Part shown: one piece after another, positions 38,108 through 47,498 of the stretch
Position numbering within the stretch: position 1 is the first letter of the stretch
Layout of the letters: each line of letters opens with the position of its first letter
Notes under the pieces: model-generated
What the model was told of the DNA's origin: nothing
The model's database searches: none
What the model saw: only the letters and a program-made list of their open reading frames with translations
NCBI GenBank assembly: GCA_021654635.1
Contig: AP025179.1
Span: forward strand, 2,170,001-2,234,000
Direction of reading: 5' to 3'
Source: Mycobacterium kiyosense
Lineage (GTDB): Bacteria > Actinomycetota > Actinomycetes > Mycobacteriales > Mycobacteriaceae
DNA length: 64,000 nt
Position numbers and translations under genes: made by a program

Positions 38108-39385
38108 ATGGGCAACCACCGCGACAGCAGCGACAGGGGAGCATTCCGGACGAACAGGGTCCGGGCGAACAGGGTCGATCCGATCTGGTATGCGCCGACC
38201 TTGTTCATCGCGGTCGCGCTGCTGATCGCCCTGACCGCGGGCGCCTTCACCGGTAAATTCGACGCCTTCGTGCCGCTGACCCTGGTGTCCGAGCGGGCCG
38301 GGCTGGTGATGGAGTCGGGCGCCAAGGTCAAGTTGCGCGGCGTGCAGGTCGGCCAGGTGGCCTCGATCGGCACCGACAGCAAAGCCGCTCGGCTGCAACT
38401 GAAGATGCAGCCGGACGCATTCAAGTTCCTGCCGAGCAACGTCGAGGCCGAAATCAAGTCGACCACCGCGTTCGGGTCCAAATACGTCGAGCTGACCGTG
38501 CCCGAACATCCCAGCCCCGCGAAACTGAAACCCGGCGCCGTGCTGCACTCCCGCAATGTGACGGTGGAAGTCAACACGGTCTTCGAGAACCTGCAGTCGG
38601 TGCTCCAGGCCATCGACCCGGCGAAGCTGAACGCCATCCTGTCCGCGTTCGCGCAGTCGGTTCGCGGCAAGGGCGATCGGATCGGGCAGGCCATCACCGA
38701 CTCGAATCATGTTTTGCAGGCCGTCAATCCGCGTCTGGACACCATGCACCGGGACTGGAAGTTGTTCGGCAGGACGACCGCCGCGTACTCGACCGCGGCG
38801 CAGGATATTCTGTCGATACTCGACTCGGCGGCGACCACCAGCGCCACCCTCACCGACAATCAGCGGTCACTGGACGCAATGCTGTTGTCCGCCATAGGTT
38901 TCAGCCAGACCGGGATCAGCGTCATCGGCCGCAGCGAAGCGAACATCGTCCGGGCGATCAACCTGCTCGACCCGACAATGGCGCTGCTGCAGATGTATTC
39001 GCCCACCTACACGTGTCTGTTCCAGGGCGCCCAGTGGTATGTCGAGCACGGCGGCCGGGAAACCCTCGGGGGTAACGGATATTCATTCATCATGGACGCC
39101 GGGATGCTCTTCGGTGACGATCCGTACCGATACCCGAAGAACCTGCCGAAGGTCAACGCGACCGGTGGCCCCGGCGGCCGGCCCAGTTGTGGGTCGCTGC
39201 CCGACCCGAGCGCGAATTACCCGGTGCGGGCGCTGGTCACCGATACCGGGTGGGGTGCTGCGCCGAACGAGATCCGCACCAACCTGGCCGTCGGAAATCC
39301 CTGGTGGTCGAACTACTTTCCGACCACCAAGAACCCCCCGGAGCCGCCGCGTTACTTCTACCGCGGAGGACAGCCGCCACCATGA
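38108..39385 (+). CDS. MceA
   Basis: 425 residues. An N-terminal anchor helix (PTLFIAVALLIALTAGAFT) is followed by the MCE/MlaD beta-barrel domain (VMESGAKVKLRGVQVGQVASIG) and a long helical region that builds the lipid-conducting needle. Mce proteins form a hexameric tube across the periplasm. The end overlaps mceB (ATGA). Confidence 0.92.
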   Translation: MGNHRDSSDRGAFRTNRVRANRVDPIWYAPTLFIAVALLIALTAGAFTGKFDAFVPLTLVSERAGLVMESGAKVKLRGVQVGQVASIGTDSKAARLQLKMQPDAFKFLPSNVEAEIKSTTAFGSKYVELTVPEHPSPAKLKPGAVLHSRNVTVEVNTVFENLQSVLQAIDPAKLNAILSAFAQSVRGKGDRIGQAITDSNHVLQAVNPRLDTMHRDWKLFGRTTAAYSTAAQDILSILDSAATTSATLTDNQRSLDAMLLSAIGFSQTGISVIGRSEANIVRAINLLDPTMALLQMYSPTYTCLFQGAQWYVEHGGRETLGGNGYSFIMDAGMLFGDDPYRYPKNLPKVNATGGPGGRPSCGSLPDPSANYPVRALVTDTGWGAAPNEIRTNLAVGNPWWSNYFPTTKNPPEPPRYFYRGGQPPP

Positions 39386-40422
39386 GTCAAGCTGGAAGGC
39401 CGGGCACCGCGAAGATCGCGGCCCGGGTCGCGCTGTTCACGGTGGTGTGCCTGCTGTTCACCTTCGCGTTGATCACGGTGTTCGGCCAGTTGCGGTTCGA
39501 CGACCGCACCAACTATCGGGCGTTGTTCAGCAACGTATCCGGGCTCAAGTCCGGCAACTTCGTGCGTATCGCCGGGGCCGAGGTCGGCAAGGTCGGCGAC
39601 ATCACCCTGCACCGCGACGGCACCGTGACGGTCGACTTCGCGGTCGACCGTGGTTTGCGACTGACCGAGGGCACCAAAGCCGCAGTGCGCTACGAAAACC
39701 TGATCGGCGACCGGTTTCTCGCCCTGGAGGAGGGCGCCGGATCAACCCGCCGGCTGGCTGCCGGCGCGACGATACCGCTGGCGCAGACGTCGCCGGCGCT
39801 GGATATCGACGCCCTGATCGGCGGCTTCCGCCCGTTGTTCCGCGCCCTGGACCCCGACCAGGTCAATGCGCTGTCCGGCCAACTGCTGCGCATCTTCCAG
39901 GGGCAGGGCGGCACGCTGGCCTCGGTGCTGGCCCAGACCTCGACGCTGACCTCGACCCTGGCCGGCCGCAGTGAGCTGATCGGGCTGCTGATCACCAACT
40001 TGAACACCGTGCTGCACACTTTCGCCGCGCGCGATCATGAATTCTCCGACGGCCTGGACAAACTCGCGGAATTCGTCGACGGCCTCGCCCAGCGCAAGAC
40101 CGACATCTCCACCGGACTCGCCTACGTCAACGCGGCCGCCGGCTCGATCTCCGACCTGCTGGTCCAGGCGCGCCAACCGATTCGCGACGTGGTGCACGAG
40201 ACGGACCGCATGTCGGCTCAGGTGCTTGCCGACCGGGAGTACGTCGACAGCCTGCTGCACAGCCTTCCCGACGTGTATCAGGTGTTGTCCCGGCAGGGAC
40301 TCAACGGCGACTATTTCGGCTTCTATTTCTGCGAGGTGCTGCTCAAGATGAACGGCAAGGGCGGCAACCCGGTCTACATCAAGTTGGTCGGTCAGCCCAC
40401 CGGGCGGTGCACGCCGCAATGA
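39382..40422 (+). CDS. MceB
   Basis: 346 residues from the ATG at 39382, which overlaps the mceA stop. Anchor helix RVALFTVVCLLFTFALITVFGQL, MCE domain (SGLKSGNFVRIAGAEVGKVGDI), and a helical tail with the family phrase DREYVDSLLHSLPDVYQVLSRQG. Forms the tube with the other five Mce proteins. The end overlaps mceC (ATGA). Confidence 0.92.
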   Translation: MSQAGRPGTAKIAARVALFTVVCLLFTFALITVFGQLRFDDRTNYRALFSNVSGLKSGNFVRIAGAEVGKVGDITLHRDGTVTVDFAVDRGLRLTEGTKAAVRYENLIGDRFLALEEGAGSTRRLAAGATIPLAQTSPALDIDALIGGFRPLFRALDPDQVNALSGQLLRIFQGQGGTLASVLAQTSTLTSTLAGRSELIGLLITNLNTVLHTFAARDHEFSDGLDKLAEFVDGLAQRKTDISTGLAYVNAAAGSISDLLVQARQPIRDVVHETDRMSAQVLADREYVDSLLHSLPDVYQVLSRQGLNGDYFGFYFCEVLLKMNGKGGNPVYIKLVGQPTGRCTPQ

Positions 40423-41605
40423 GTTTCTTCAACAACCGATTCGGGGGCAAGCCCGGCAGGAAGCGCAGCCCGTTTCAGCTCGGGGTGATGGGCACTGTAC
40501 TGGTGGCCTGCCTGGTGATCGTCGCGTTCCAGTACAACAAGCTGCCGTTCGTCAACGACTACGACAACTATGCGGCCTACTTCGCTGAGGCCGGCGGCAT
40601 CAAGCCGGGCAATCAGGTCCGGGTGTCCGGCGTGGGTGTCGGCAGGGTCTCCGATATCCGCCTGGAAGGCACCAAGGTCCGCGTCGGGTTCACGGTCCGC
40701 AAGAAGGTCGAACTCGGGGACCGGACCGAAGCGGCGATCAAAACCGAAACGATCCTCGGCTCCAAGATGCTGGAGCTGACACCGCGGGGCGGGGGCCGGC
40801 TGGCGGGCGTCATTCCGCTGGAACGCACCACGTCGCCCTACGACCTACCCGATGCCCTGGGCGACCTGACAACCCAGATCAGCGGGCTGGACACCGCCCA
40901 ATTATCCACGGCGCTAACAACATTGGCGGACACCTTCAAAGAGACACCGCCGAATCTGCGGCCGGCCCTGGAGGGGGTGGCACGGTTCTCGGACACCCTG
41001 AACAACCGTGACGCCCAGCTGCGCAACTTGCTGAGCAATGCCAATAACGTCGCCGGCGTGCTGGGTCGGCGCAGCCAGCAGATCGCCACCCTGGTGTCCA
41101 ATTCCAACGCGCTGCTGGTGGCGCTGCTGCAGGAACGGGATTCGATCGACGCCCTGATGACCAGTCTGACCGCCGTCTCGCACCAGATCTCCGGACTCGT
41201 CGACGACAACCGCACCCAACTCAAGCCGGCGCTGGACAAACTCAACGGCGTACTGGAGATCCTCGACAATCGCAAGGAAGACCTGCAGCGCACCCTGCCC
41301 AAATTCAAGCGGTACGCAATGTCTTTCGGCGAGGTCCTGGGATCCGGCCCCTTCTTCAAGGCGTATGTCGCGAACCTGGTCCCCGGCCAGCTGAGCGGGC
41401 CGATCCTCGACTCCCGCATGTATGACCGGTATCTCGATCCCAACCAGCACCTGCCGTCGGAGTCGGTGGACCCGCCCACCGGGTCTGCGCCCGTACCACC
41501 CGAAGCCGCGCCGCAGCCTCTGTGGTCCCAGCCCCCCTCGCCCGGGCCGGCGCCGGGACCCCTGCTGAGCCCGAGCCCGCGCCCGCCGCAGCGGGGGCGC
41601 CGTGA
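40419..41605 (+). CDS. MceC (frameshift in the Pro-rich tail)
   Basis: Anchor helix GVMGTVLVACLVIVAFQYN, MCE domain (GGIKPGNQVRVSGVGVGRVSDI), helical region to about residue 340, then a Pro-rich tail. Read straight, the frame runs on into mceD. A one-base shift near the C run 41559-41562 (four Cs, where five fits) gives a tail ending PEPAPAAAGAP with the stop at 41603-41605. That stop overlaps the mceD GTG exactly as the other mce junctions overlap. I therefore place the end there. Confidence 0.82.
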
Positions 41606-42921
41606 ACGTCAATCGCCGGGTGCTCCGGCAGGTGACCGCCGTCAGCCTGGTCCTCACCTTGACCGTCGCCTCGTTCCTGGTCGGCCGGCAACTGTGGAAA
41701 GAGGTCGACAAGAACACCTATTCGGCGTACTTCGCCAACGCCAACGGCCTTTTCGTCGGGGACGAGATCCGCATTCTCGGCGTCGCGGTGGGCGTGGTGG
41801 ACAAGATCGAGCCGCAGCCGAACAGCTCCAAGGTGACTTTCTCCGTCGAGAAGCAATATTCGGTCCCGGCCGACGCCCGCGCCGCGATCTTGTCGCCGTC
41901 GCTGGTGACTTCGCGGGCGATTCAACTCGTGCCGGCCTATTCCGGCGGTCCGAAACTGGCTGCCGGAGCGTCGATCCCGCTGAACCGCACCGCGGTGCCG
42001 GTGGAATGGGACGATTTCCGCCGCCAGCTGGAGAAGCTGACCGAGTCGTTGCAGCCGGCGGCGCCGGGCGGGGTGAACTCGCTGGGCACCTTCGTCAACT
42101 CCGCGGCGGACAACCTGCGCGGCGAGGGCGACACCGCGCGCGACACCATAATCAAGCTGTCCGAGGCGATTTCGGCGCTCGGTGACCACGCCGACGACAT
42201 CTTCAGCACGGTGCGCAATCTGCAGTTGCTGGTGTCGGCGCTGTACTCCAGCAGTGATCTGTTGGCGTCGTTCAACCAGAATCTGGCCGGCGTGACGACA
42301 GTGCTGACCAACACGCCCAACGAAATCGCCAATGCGGTAAGAGGTTTGGACGGGGCGCTGGTCGATCTGCGCGGGTTTCTCACCGAGAACCGCGAATCGA
42401 TCGGTATGACGTTCGACCGGCTGGGTTCCATCACCACCGCGCTCAACGACAGCCGCGCCGACATCAAACAGATACTGCATGTGGCCCCGACGGTGTTCCA
42501 GAACTTCGTGAACATCTACCAACCCGCGCAGGGCGCAATGACCGGAATCATCGCATTGAACAACTTCGCCGACATCCCCCAGTGGATCTGCAGCTCGATC
42601 GAGGCAGCCTCCCGGCGCGGCCTGGACCGGGTGTCGAAGCTGTGCCTGCAGTACGTCGAGCCGATCATCAAGAACCGCATCTACAACTACATTCCGGCCG
42701 GGCTCAACCCGTTCGTGGGGCCGCAGGCCCGTCCCAACGAGATCACCTACAGCGAGGACCGGCTGCGGCCCGATGCGCCCCCACCGCCCGAGGCGGTCCC
42801 GTCTCCGGACGCGGCGCCGGCCGTGCCACCGGGTCCCGCCCCGCCGCCTCGGCCGGGGCCGACCCTGCCCGACCCGGCGCTGGGCCTGGCCGGCCTGATG
42901 GTTCCGCAGGGGCCCGGATGA
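41602..42921 (+). CDS. MceD
   Basis: 439 residues, GTG start at 41602. Anchor helix AVSLVLTLTVASFLVGRQLW, MCE domain (NGLFVGDEIRILGVAVGVVDKI), long helical region with MTGIIALNNFADIPQWICSSIEAA, and a Pro-rich C-terminus. The end overlaps mceE (ATGA). Confidence 0.92.
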   Translation: MNVNRRVLRQVTAVSLVLTLTVASFLVGRQLWKEVDKNTYSAYFANANGLFVGDEIRILGVAVGVVDKIEPQPNSSKVTFSVEKQYSVPADARAAILSPSLVTSRAIQLVPAYSGGPKLAAGASIPLNRTAVPVEWDDFRRQLEKLTESLQPAAPGGVNSLGTFVNSAADNLRGEGDTARDTIIKLSEAISALGDHADDIFSTVRNLQLLVSALYSSSDLLASFNQNLAGVTTVLTNTPNEIANAVRGLDGALVDLRGFLTENRESIGMTFDRLGSITTALNDSRADIKQILHVAPTVFQNFVNIYQPAQGAMTGIIALNNFADIPQWICSSIEAASRRGLDRVSKLCLQYVEPIIKNRIYNYIPAGLNPFVGPQARPNEITYSEDRLRPDAPPPPEAVPSPDAAPAVPPGPAPPPRPGPTLPDPALGLAGLMVPQGPG

Positions 42922-44042
42922 TCAGGCGGACCGCGCTCGTCGGGCTCGCTGCCGCCTGCTTTGTGTCGCTGACCGGCTGTGACTGGCATGGGCTGAACTC
43001 GCTGAAGCTGCCTGGCACCGCCGGTGGGGGACCGGGCTCGTACACGATCCAGGCGCAGCTGCCCGACGTGGTGAACATCCAGGAGAACACCCGGGTCCGC
43101 GTGGACGACGTCACCGTCGGCAACGTCACCAAGGTCGAGGTCCAGGAATGGCACGCGCTGGTCACCATGCGCATCGATGGGGACGTCCGCCTGCCGGCCA
43201 ATGCCACCGCCAAGCTCGGGCAGACCAGCCTGCTCGGTTCGATGCACATCGAACTGGCGCCGCCCAAGGACGCCCCGCCGGTCGGCCACTGGTCAACGGA
43301 TCGGTCATCCCGCTGTCGCATGCCGGCATGTATCCCACCACCGAGCAGACCCTGGCCTCGGTGTCGGTGCTGCTCAACGGTGGGGGACTGGGTCAGCTTG
43401 CAGGAAATCACCCAGGCGGTGGCCAAGGCGTTCGCCGGCCGCGAGAACGACATGCGAAGCCTGCTGCACCAACTCGACGAGTTCATTGCCGGCACGAATG
43501 CGCAAACCGACGACATCATCGCCGCCGCAGAGAATCTCAACGCGCTGACGGGCCAGTTCGCCGCCAAGGACCAGGTCGTCGACCGGGCTGTGACCACCGT
43601 GCCGAAAGCGCTTGCGGTCCTGGCCCAGGAGCGCGCCGCCATCGCCGACGCGATCGACCAACTCGGCAAGTTCAGTGCCATCGCGGCCGACACCGTCCGC
43701 CAGAGCAAGCAGTCGCTGGTCGAGAACCTGCGCAACATCGCCCCGGTGCTGCGCAGGCTGGCCGACGCCGGCCCGTCGCTCACCAAGGGTTTGGACGGGC
43801 TGGCGACCTACCCGTGGCCGACCTCCACGGTCCGCAACTGGTTCCGTGGTGACTACGCCAATCTCACGATGATCGTCGACTTGACGTTGAGCCGCATCGA
43901 CACCGGCATCTTCACCGGCTCCCGCTGGGAAGGCAACCTCACCCAGCTCGAACTGCAGTGGGGCCGCACCATCGGCATGCAGCCCAGCCCGGCCACCGCG
44001 GGCAACCCGCTGACCTTCCCGTACCACGACGGGGGGTACTGA
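42918..44042 (+). CDS. MceE lipoprotein (two compensating frameshifts)
   Basis: The N-terminus MIRRTALVGLAAACFVSLTGC is a lipoprotein signal with lipobox SLTGC, the usual mark of MceE. The MCE domain follows (NIQENTRVRVDDVTVGNVTKV). A one-base loss near 43286 (CC where CCC fits) moves the frame so that PLVNGSVIPLSHAGMYPTTEQ is read. A one-base gain near 43397 (CTTGCAG where CTGCAG fits) returns it at GQLQEITQAVAKAF. Net length is about 374 residues. Probable sequence errors, since both sides are well conserved. Confidence 0.85.
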   Translation: MIRRTALVGLAAACFVSLTGCDWHGLNSLKLPGTAGGGPGSYTIQAQLPDVVNIQENTRVRVDDVTVGNVTKVEVQEWHALVTMRIDGDVRLPANATAKLGQTSLLGSMHIELAPPKDAPPVGHWSTDRSSRCRMPACIPPPSRPWPRCRCCSTVGDWVSLQEITQAVAKAFAGRENDMRSLLHQLDEFIAGTNAQTDDIIAAAENLNALTGQFAAKDQVVDRAVTTVPKALAVLAQERAAIADAIDQLGKFSAIAADTVRQSKQSLVENLRNIAPVLRRLADAGPSLTKGLDGLATYPWPTSTVRNWFRGDYANLTMIVDLTLSRIDTGIFTGSRWEGNLTQLELQWGRTIGMQPSPATAGNPLTFPYHDGGY

Positions 44043-45542
44043 ATGCTGCGCCTGAACCGCAAAACCTGGATTCAATTGGCCGTGCTGTTCGTGGTGACCA
44101 TAGTTTCCTGTGGCGCAATGGCATTCAACTACATGAAGCTGCCCGAGACGTTGTTCGGGATCGGGGAGTACACCGTCAGCGTCGACTTGCCGCAGTCCGG
44201 CGGGTTGTACGAGAACTCGGTCGTCACCTACCGCGGCACCGATGTGGGCCAGGTCAAGTCGGTGAACGTCACCGCCACCGGCGTACGCGCCGTGCTGGCT
44301 TTGCGGTCCGGGGTCAAGGTGCCCGCCGACGTTCAGGCATCCGTGCACAGCCGCTCGGCGATCGGGGAGCAGTACATCGAGTTGACCCCGCTGTCGGGTC
44401 AGCAGCCGGAATCCGGGACGCAGTCAGGCCACGCCCGGTCGCTGGGCAACGGGGACGTCATCTCCGCGGGTCACGTCGACGTACCTGTCGACATCGGCCG
44501 ACTGCTGGACATGACCAACCGTGCGCTGCAAGCGATTCCGCGGGAGAACCTGCGCACGGTGATCAACGAGTCCGATCGCGCGGTCGCTGGACTGGGCCCG
44601 GAACTGTCCCGGATTGTGGACGGGTCAACGGCATTGGCGATCGCGGCGGGACAGAACGTCGGCCCGCTGACCACGCTGATCGACCAGGCGCCGCCGGTGC
44701 TGAACTCCCAGGTGCAGACCGCTGACGCGATCGCGACGTGGGCACACCGGACCGCCGCGATCACGGCGCAGTTCCAGGCCCAGGATGCGGCCCTGCGGGA
44801 TCTCTTGCGGCAGGGCAGTTCCGGGCTGGAAGAAGGCCGGACGATGCTCGACCGCGTGGCGCCCGCGGTACCGGTGTTGTTCGCCAACCTGGTGAGCCTG
44901 GGTGACATCGCCGTCGTCTACCGCCATGACATCGAACAGATTCTGGTGCTGGCGCCGCAGGGCATCGCCGTGATGGCCGGGTCGTTGGTCCCCAACACCG
45001 CCACCAAGCAGGACTATCGCGGTTTCTATCTGGACTTCAATCTCAACATGAACCTGCCGCCACCCTGCACGACCGGCTTCCTACCGCCGACACAGCGACG
45101 TTCGCCGGCCAGCGTGGACGCGCCCGACCGCCCGGCGGCCGAACTGTACTGCCGGCTGCCGCAGGATTCCGAACTCAATGTCCGTGGCGCGCGCAACATT
45201 CCGTGCGAGACCAAGCCGTGGAAGCGGGCCCCGACCGTCGAAATGTGTGAAAGCGACGAGGAGTACGTGCCACTCAACGACGGCTACAACTGGAAGGGCG
45301 ACCCCAATGCCACCACCACCGGCCAGGGGGTGCCGCAGTATCCGCCGGGCCAGGACCCGCGGCTGCCACCGCCCCGCGGCACCGCACCGGCACCGGTGCC
45401 GCCGCCGGCGCCGGTGGCGGTGGCCACCTACGACCCGGCCACCGGCGACTACGTGGGACCCGACGGGCACCGCTACACCGAATCCGATCTGGCGCATCCA
45501 CGTGCCAAAAACTGGCAGTCGCTGCTGGTGCCCACACCGTGA
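44043..45542 (+). CDS. MceF
   Basis: 499 residues. Anchor helix IQLAVLFVVTIVSCGAMAF, MCE domain (SGGLYENSVVTYRGTDVGQVKSV), helical region, then a long Pro-rich, low-complexity tail ([18 protein letters not shown]) with a closing YDPATGDYVGPDGHRYT typical of MceF. Starts right after the mceE stop. Last of the six tube proteins. Confidence 0.93.
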   Translation: MLRLNRKTWIQLAVLFVVTIVSCGAMAFNYMKLPETLFGIGEYTVSVDLPQSGGLYENSVVTYRGTDVGQVKSVNVTATGVRAVLALRSGVKVPADVQASVHSRSAIGEQYIELTPLSGQQPESGTQSGHARSLGNGDVISAGHVDVPVDIGRLLDMTNRALQAIPRENLRTVINESDRAVAGLGPELSRIVDGSTALAIAAGQNVGPLTTLIDQAPPVLNSQVQTADAIATWAHRTAAITAQFQAQDAALRDLLRQGSSGLEEGRTMLDRVAPAVPVLFANLVSLGDIAVVYRHDIEQILVLAPQGIAVMAGSLVPNTATKQDYRGFYLDFNLNMNLPPPCTTGFLPPTQRRSPASVDAPDRPAAELYCRLPQDSELNVRGARNIPCETKPWKRAPTVEMCESDEEYVPLNDGYNWKGDPNATTTGQGVPQYPPGQDPRLPPPRGTAPAPVPPPAPVAVATYDPATGDYVGPDGHRYTESDLAHPRAKNWQSLLVPTP

Positions 45543-45557
45543 AAGGTAAGGAGCAAT

Positions 45558-46199
45558 ATGACCGACGAGCCGTCCGACCACGCCGGGGCCACCGGTGACA
45601 CCGACGACACCGGTGAATCCGGCCAGGCCCCGCAGGTGACCGACGCTGATGTCGAGCAGCCGGACGCCGAGACGTCCGCGCGCCGGAGGCTGTGGCGGGT
45701 GCCGAATCCGCTTGGCCGCCTTACCCATGCCGGGCGCGCCCTAGTGGCCAGCGGGCTCGTCGTGGCCGCGCTCGCCGGCCTGACCGGTTGGCTCGGCTAC
45801 CGCGGCTACGAGCGGCACCAGGCCCGGGTTCAGCGCCAGTTGTTCATCCAGACGGCCCGACAGGGCGCCGTGAATCTCACGACGCTCAACTACACCGAGA
45901 TCGACGCCGACGTACAGCGAATCCTCGATTCGGCCACCGGCGCGTTCCGCGACGATTTCGAGCATCGGGCCAAACCGTTCATCGAACTCGTCAAAGCCGC
46001 GCAGTCGAAATCGGAGGGCACCGTCACCGAAGCCGGACTGGAATCCCAGCAGGGGGACTCGGCCAGGGTAATGGTGGCGGTGGCGGTGAAGTCGCGGACC
46101 GCGGCCGGTGAGGAGGCGCCACGGGAGTGGCGGATGCGAATCGAGGTCCAAGCCGTCGGCAACGATGTCAAGATGTCGAACGTGGTGTTCGTGCCATGA
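45558..46199 (+). CDS. Mce-associated membrane protein 1
   Basis: 213 residues with an acidic cytosolic start, one membrane helix (ALVASGLVVAALAGLTGWLGY) and an extracytoplasmic alpha/beta domain of the Mas/VirB8-like type. AAGGTAAGGAG precedes the ATG. Mas proteins are thought to stabilise Mce complexes. It overlaps the next gene by four bases. Confidence 0.87.
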   Translation: MTDEPSDHAGATGDTDDTGESGQAPQVTDADVEQPDAETSARRRLWRVPNPLGRLTHAGRALVASGLVVAALAGLTGWLGYRGYERHQARVQRQLFIQTARQGAVNLTTLNYTEIDADVQRILDSATGAFRDDFEHRAKPFIELVKAAQSKSEGTVTEAGLESQQGDSARVMVAVAVKSRTAAGEEAPREWRMRIEVQAVGNDVKMSNVVFVP

Positions 46200-46867
46200 C
46201 AACGCTGCGCGAACATACCGCCGAAACATCGACGCACGAAGAGGATTCGCCGTTCGACGAGACCACGCCGGCTGCCGAACTCGAAACAGCGGCAGCAGCC
46301 GAAGAGGCGGACGAACACTCCGCCGAGGACGTGTCCGATGACTCCGACGGTGATGCCCAGACCAACCGGCATCCGACGCCGATCGCGTGGGTGCGGGTGC
46401 TGGCCTTCGGCCTGCTGCCGGGGATCGCGCTGTTGCTTGCGCTGACGGCCGGTTATTTCAAATGGGTGGACCTGTCCGGGGCCGACGAATCGCAGGCGCG
46501 CGCCGAATCGGTGCGGGCCGCCAGCGACGACGCGGTCGCGCTGTTGTCCTACGGTCCGGACTCGGCGGAGAAAGAACTCGATGCGGCGCGCGAGCGGCTG
46601 ACCGGAGAATTCAAGGATGCCTACACGTCGTTGACCCGTCAGGTCGTGATCCCCGGCGCCAAGCAGAAGCACATCATGGCTGCGGCCAAAGTGACTGCGG
46701 CGTCGTCGGTTTCGGCGACCCAGAATCACGCCGTCGTGCTGTTGTTCGTGAATCAGACCGTCACCGTCGGCGACGGCGGCACCCCCACCGACACTCAGCC
46801 GGTGATCCGGGTGACGCTGGACAAGGTCGGCGGGCGCTGGCTCGTGTCGCGCTTCGATCCGGTGTGA
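46196..46867 (+). CDS. Mce-associated membrane protein 2
   Basis: 223 residues, ATG at 46196 overlapping the preceding stop. A Glu/Thr-rich N-terminus of about 65 residues, one helix (VLAFGLLPGIALLLALTAGYF), then a VirB8-like outer domain ending RWLVSRFDPV. Pairs with the preceding gene in the mce operon. Confidence 0.87.
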   Translation: MTTLREHTAETSTHEEDSPFDETTPAAELETAAAAEEADEHSAEDVSDDSDGDAQTNRHPTPIAWVRVLAFGLLPGIALLLALTAGYFKWVDLSGADESQARAESVRAASDDAVALLSYGPDSAEKELDAARERLTGEFKDAYTSLTRQVVIPGAKQKHIMAAAKVTAASSVSATQNHAVVLLFVNQTVTVGDGGTPTDTQPVIRVTLDKVGGRWLVSRFDPV

Positions 46868-46879
46868 GCGAGGGACCCC

Positions 46880-47383
46880 ATGACCGGTTTGATCCGATGC
46901 GCAACCCGCTCGGCGGCTGTCGTCGCGCTCGCGGCGGCAGCGGGATGGGTGGCACCTATCGCCGGCGCCGACAACAAGCGGCTCAACGACAGTGTCGTGT
47001 CCGGCGTCTACACGATTCAGCACCGAAACGGCTGCACGAACGACGTCGTGATGAACAACTCGCTGTACCTGGCCGCACAGTGGCACGCCGACGACATGAT
47101 CAACAACCGAAACATCAACGACGACATGGGATCCGACGGTTCGACCCCGCAGGGCAGGGCTGAGGCCGCCGGGTTTCGCGGCCGTGTCGCCGAGACCGTG
47201 GCGATCAACCCGGCGCTGGCCATCAGCGGCCTCGAAGTGATGCGGCAGTGGACCGACAACCCGGATTATCTTGCGATCATGCGGGATTGCACGAACACCG
47301 CGATGGGTGTCTGGTCGAACAACAGCCTGGACCGCAGCGTCGTGGTCGCCTTGTACGGCCAGCCCGAGCAGCGGCGACGCTGA
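46880..47383 (+). CDS. Secreted CAP-domain protein
   Basis: 167 residues with an N-terminal signal sequence (AVVALAAAAGWVAPIAGA) and a compact CAP/SCP fold: LAAQWHADDMINNRN, GSDGSTPQGRAEAAGF, VAETVAIN, VMRQWTDNPDYLAIM and MGVW. Two or three Cys could form disulfides outside the cell. It starts 13 bases after the Mce-associated gene, so it is probably the last gene of the mce operon. Lipid or sterol binding is known for some CAP proteins and would suit a lipid importer; this is inference. Confidence 0.82.
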   Translation: MTGLIRCATRSAAVVALAAAAGWVAPIAGADNKRLNDSVVSGVYTIQHRNGCTNDVVMNNSLYLAAQWHADDMINNRNINDDMGSDGSTPQGRAEAAGFRGRVAETVAINPALAISGLEVMRQWTDNPDYLAIMRDCTNTAMGVWSNNSLDRSVVVALYGQPEQRRR

Positions 47384-47498
47384 CCCGGCGGGTGCACCAG
47401 ATTAAACTCACCGTGATTGAATCCGGCCCTCGTTAAGCCCGCGCGGATCGTGGGAACCCAAGGCAGCACGTAACCAAGGCGCAGGGAGTAAAGACCGG

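Noticed and set aside
40407..42185. MceC reading through into mceD as a 592-residue protein
   Set aside because: After about residue 370 the sequence is Arg-rich and overlaps the genuine mceD frame. An indel in the C run explains it.
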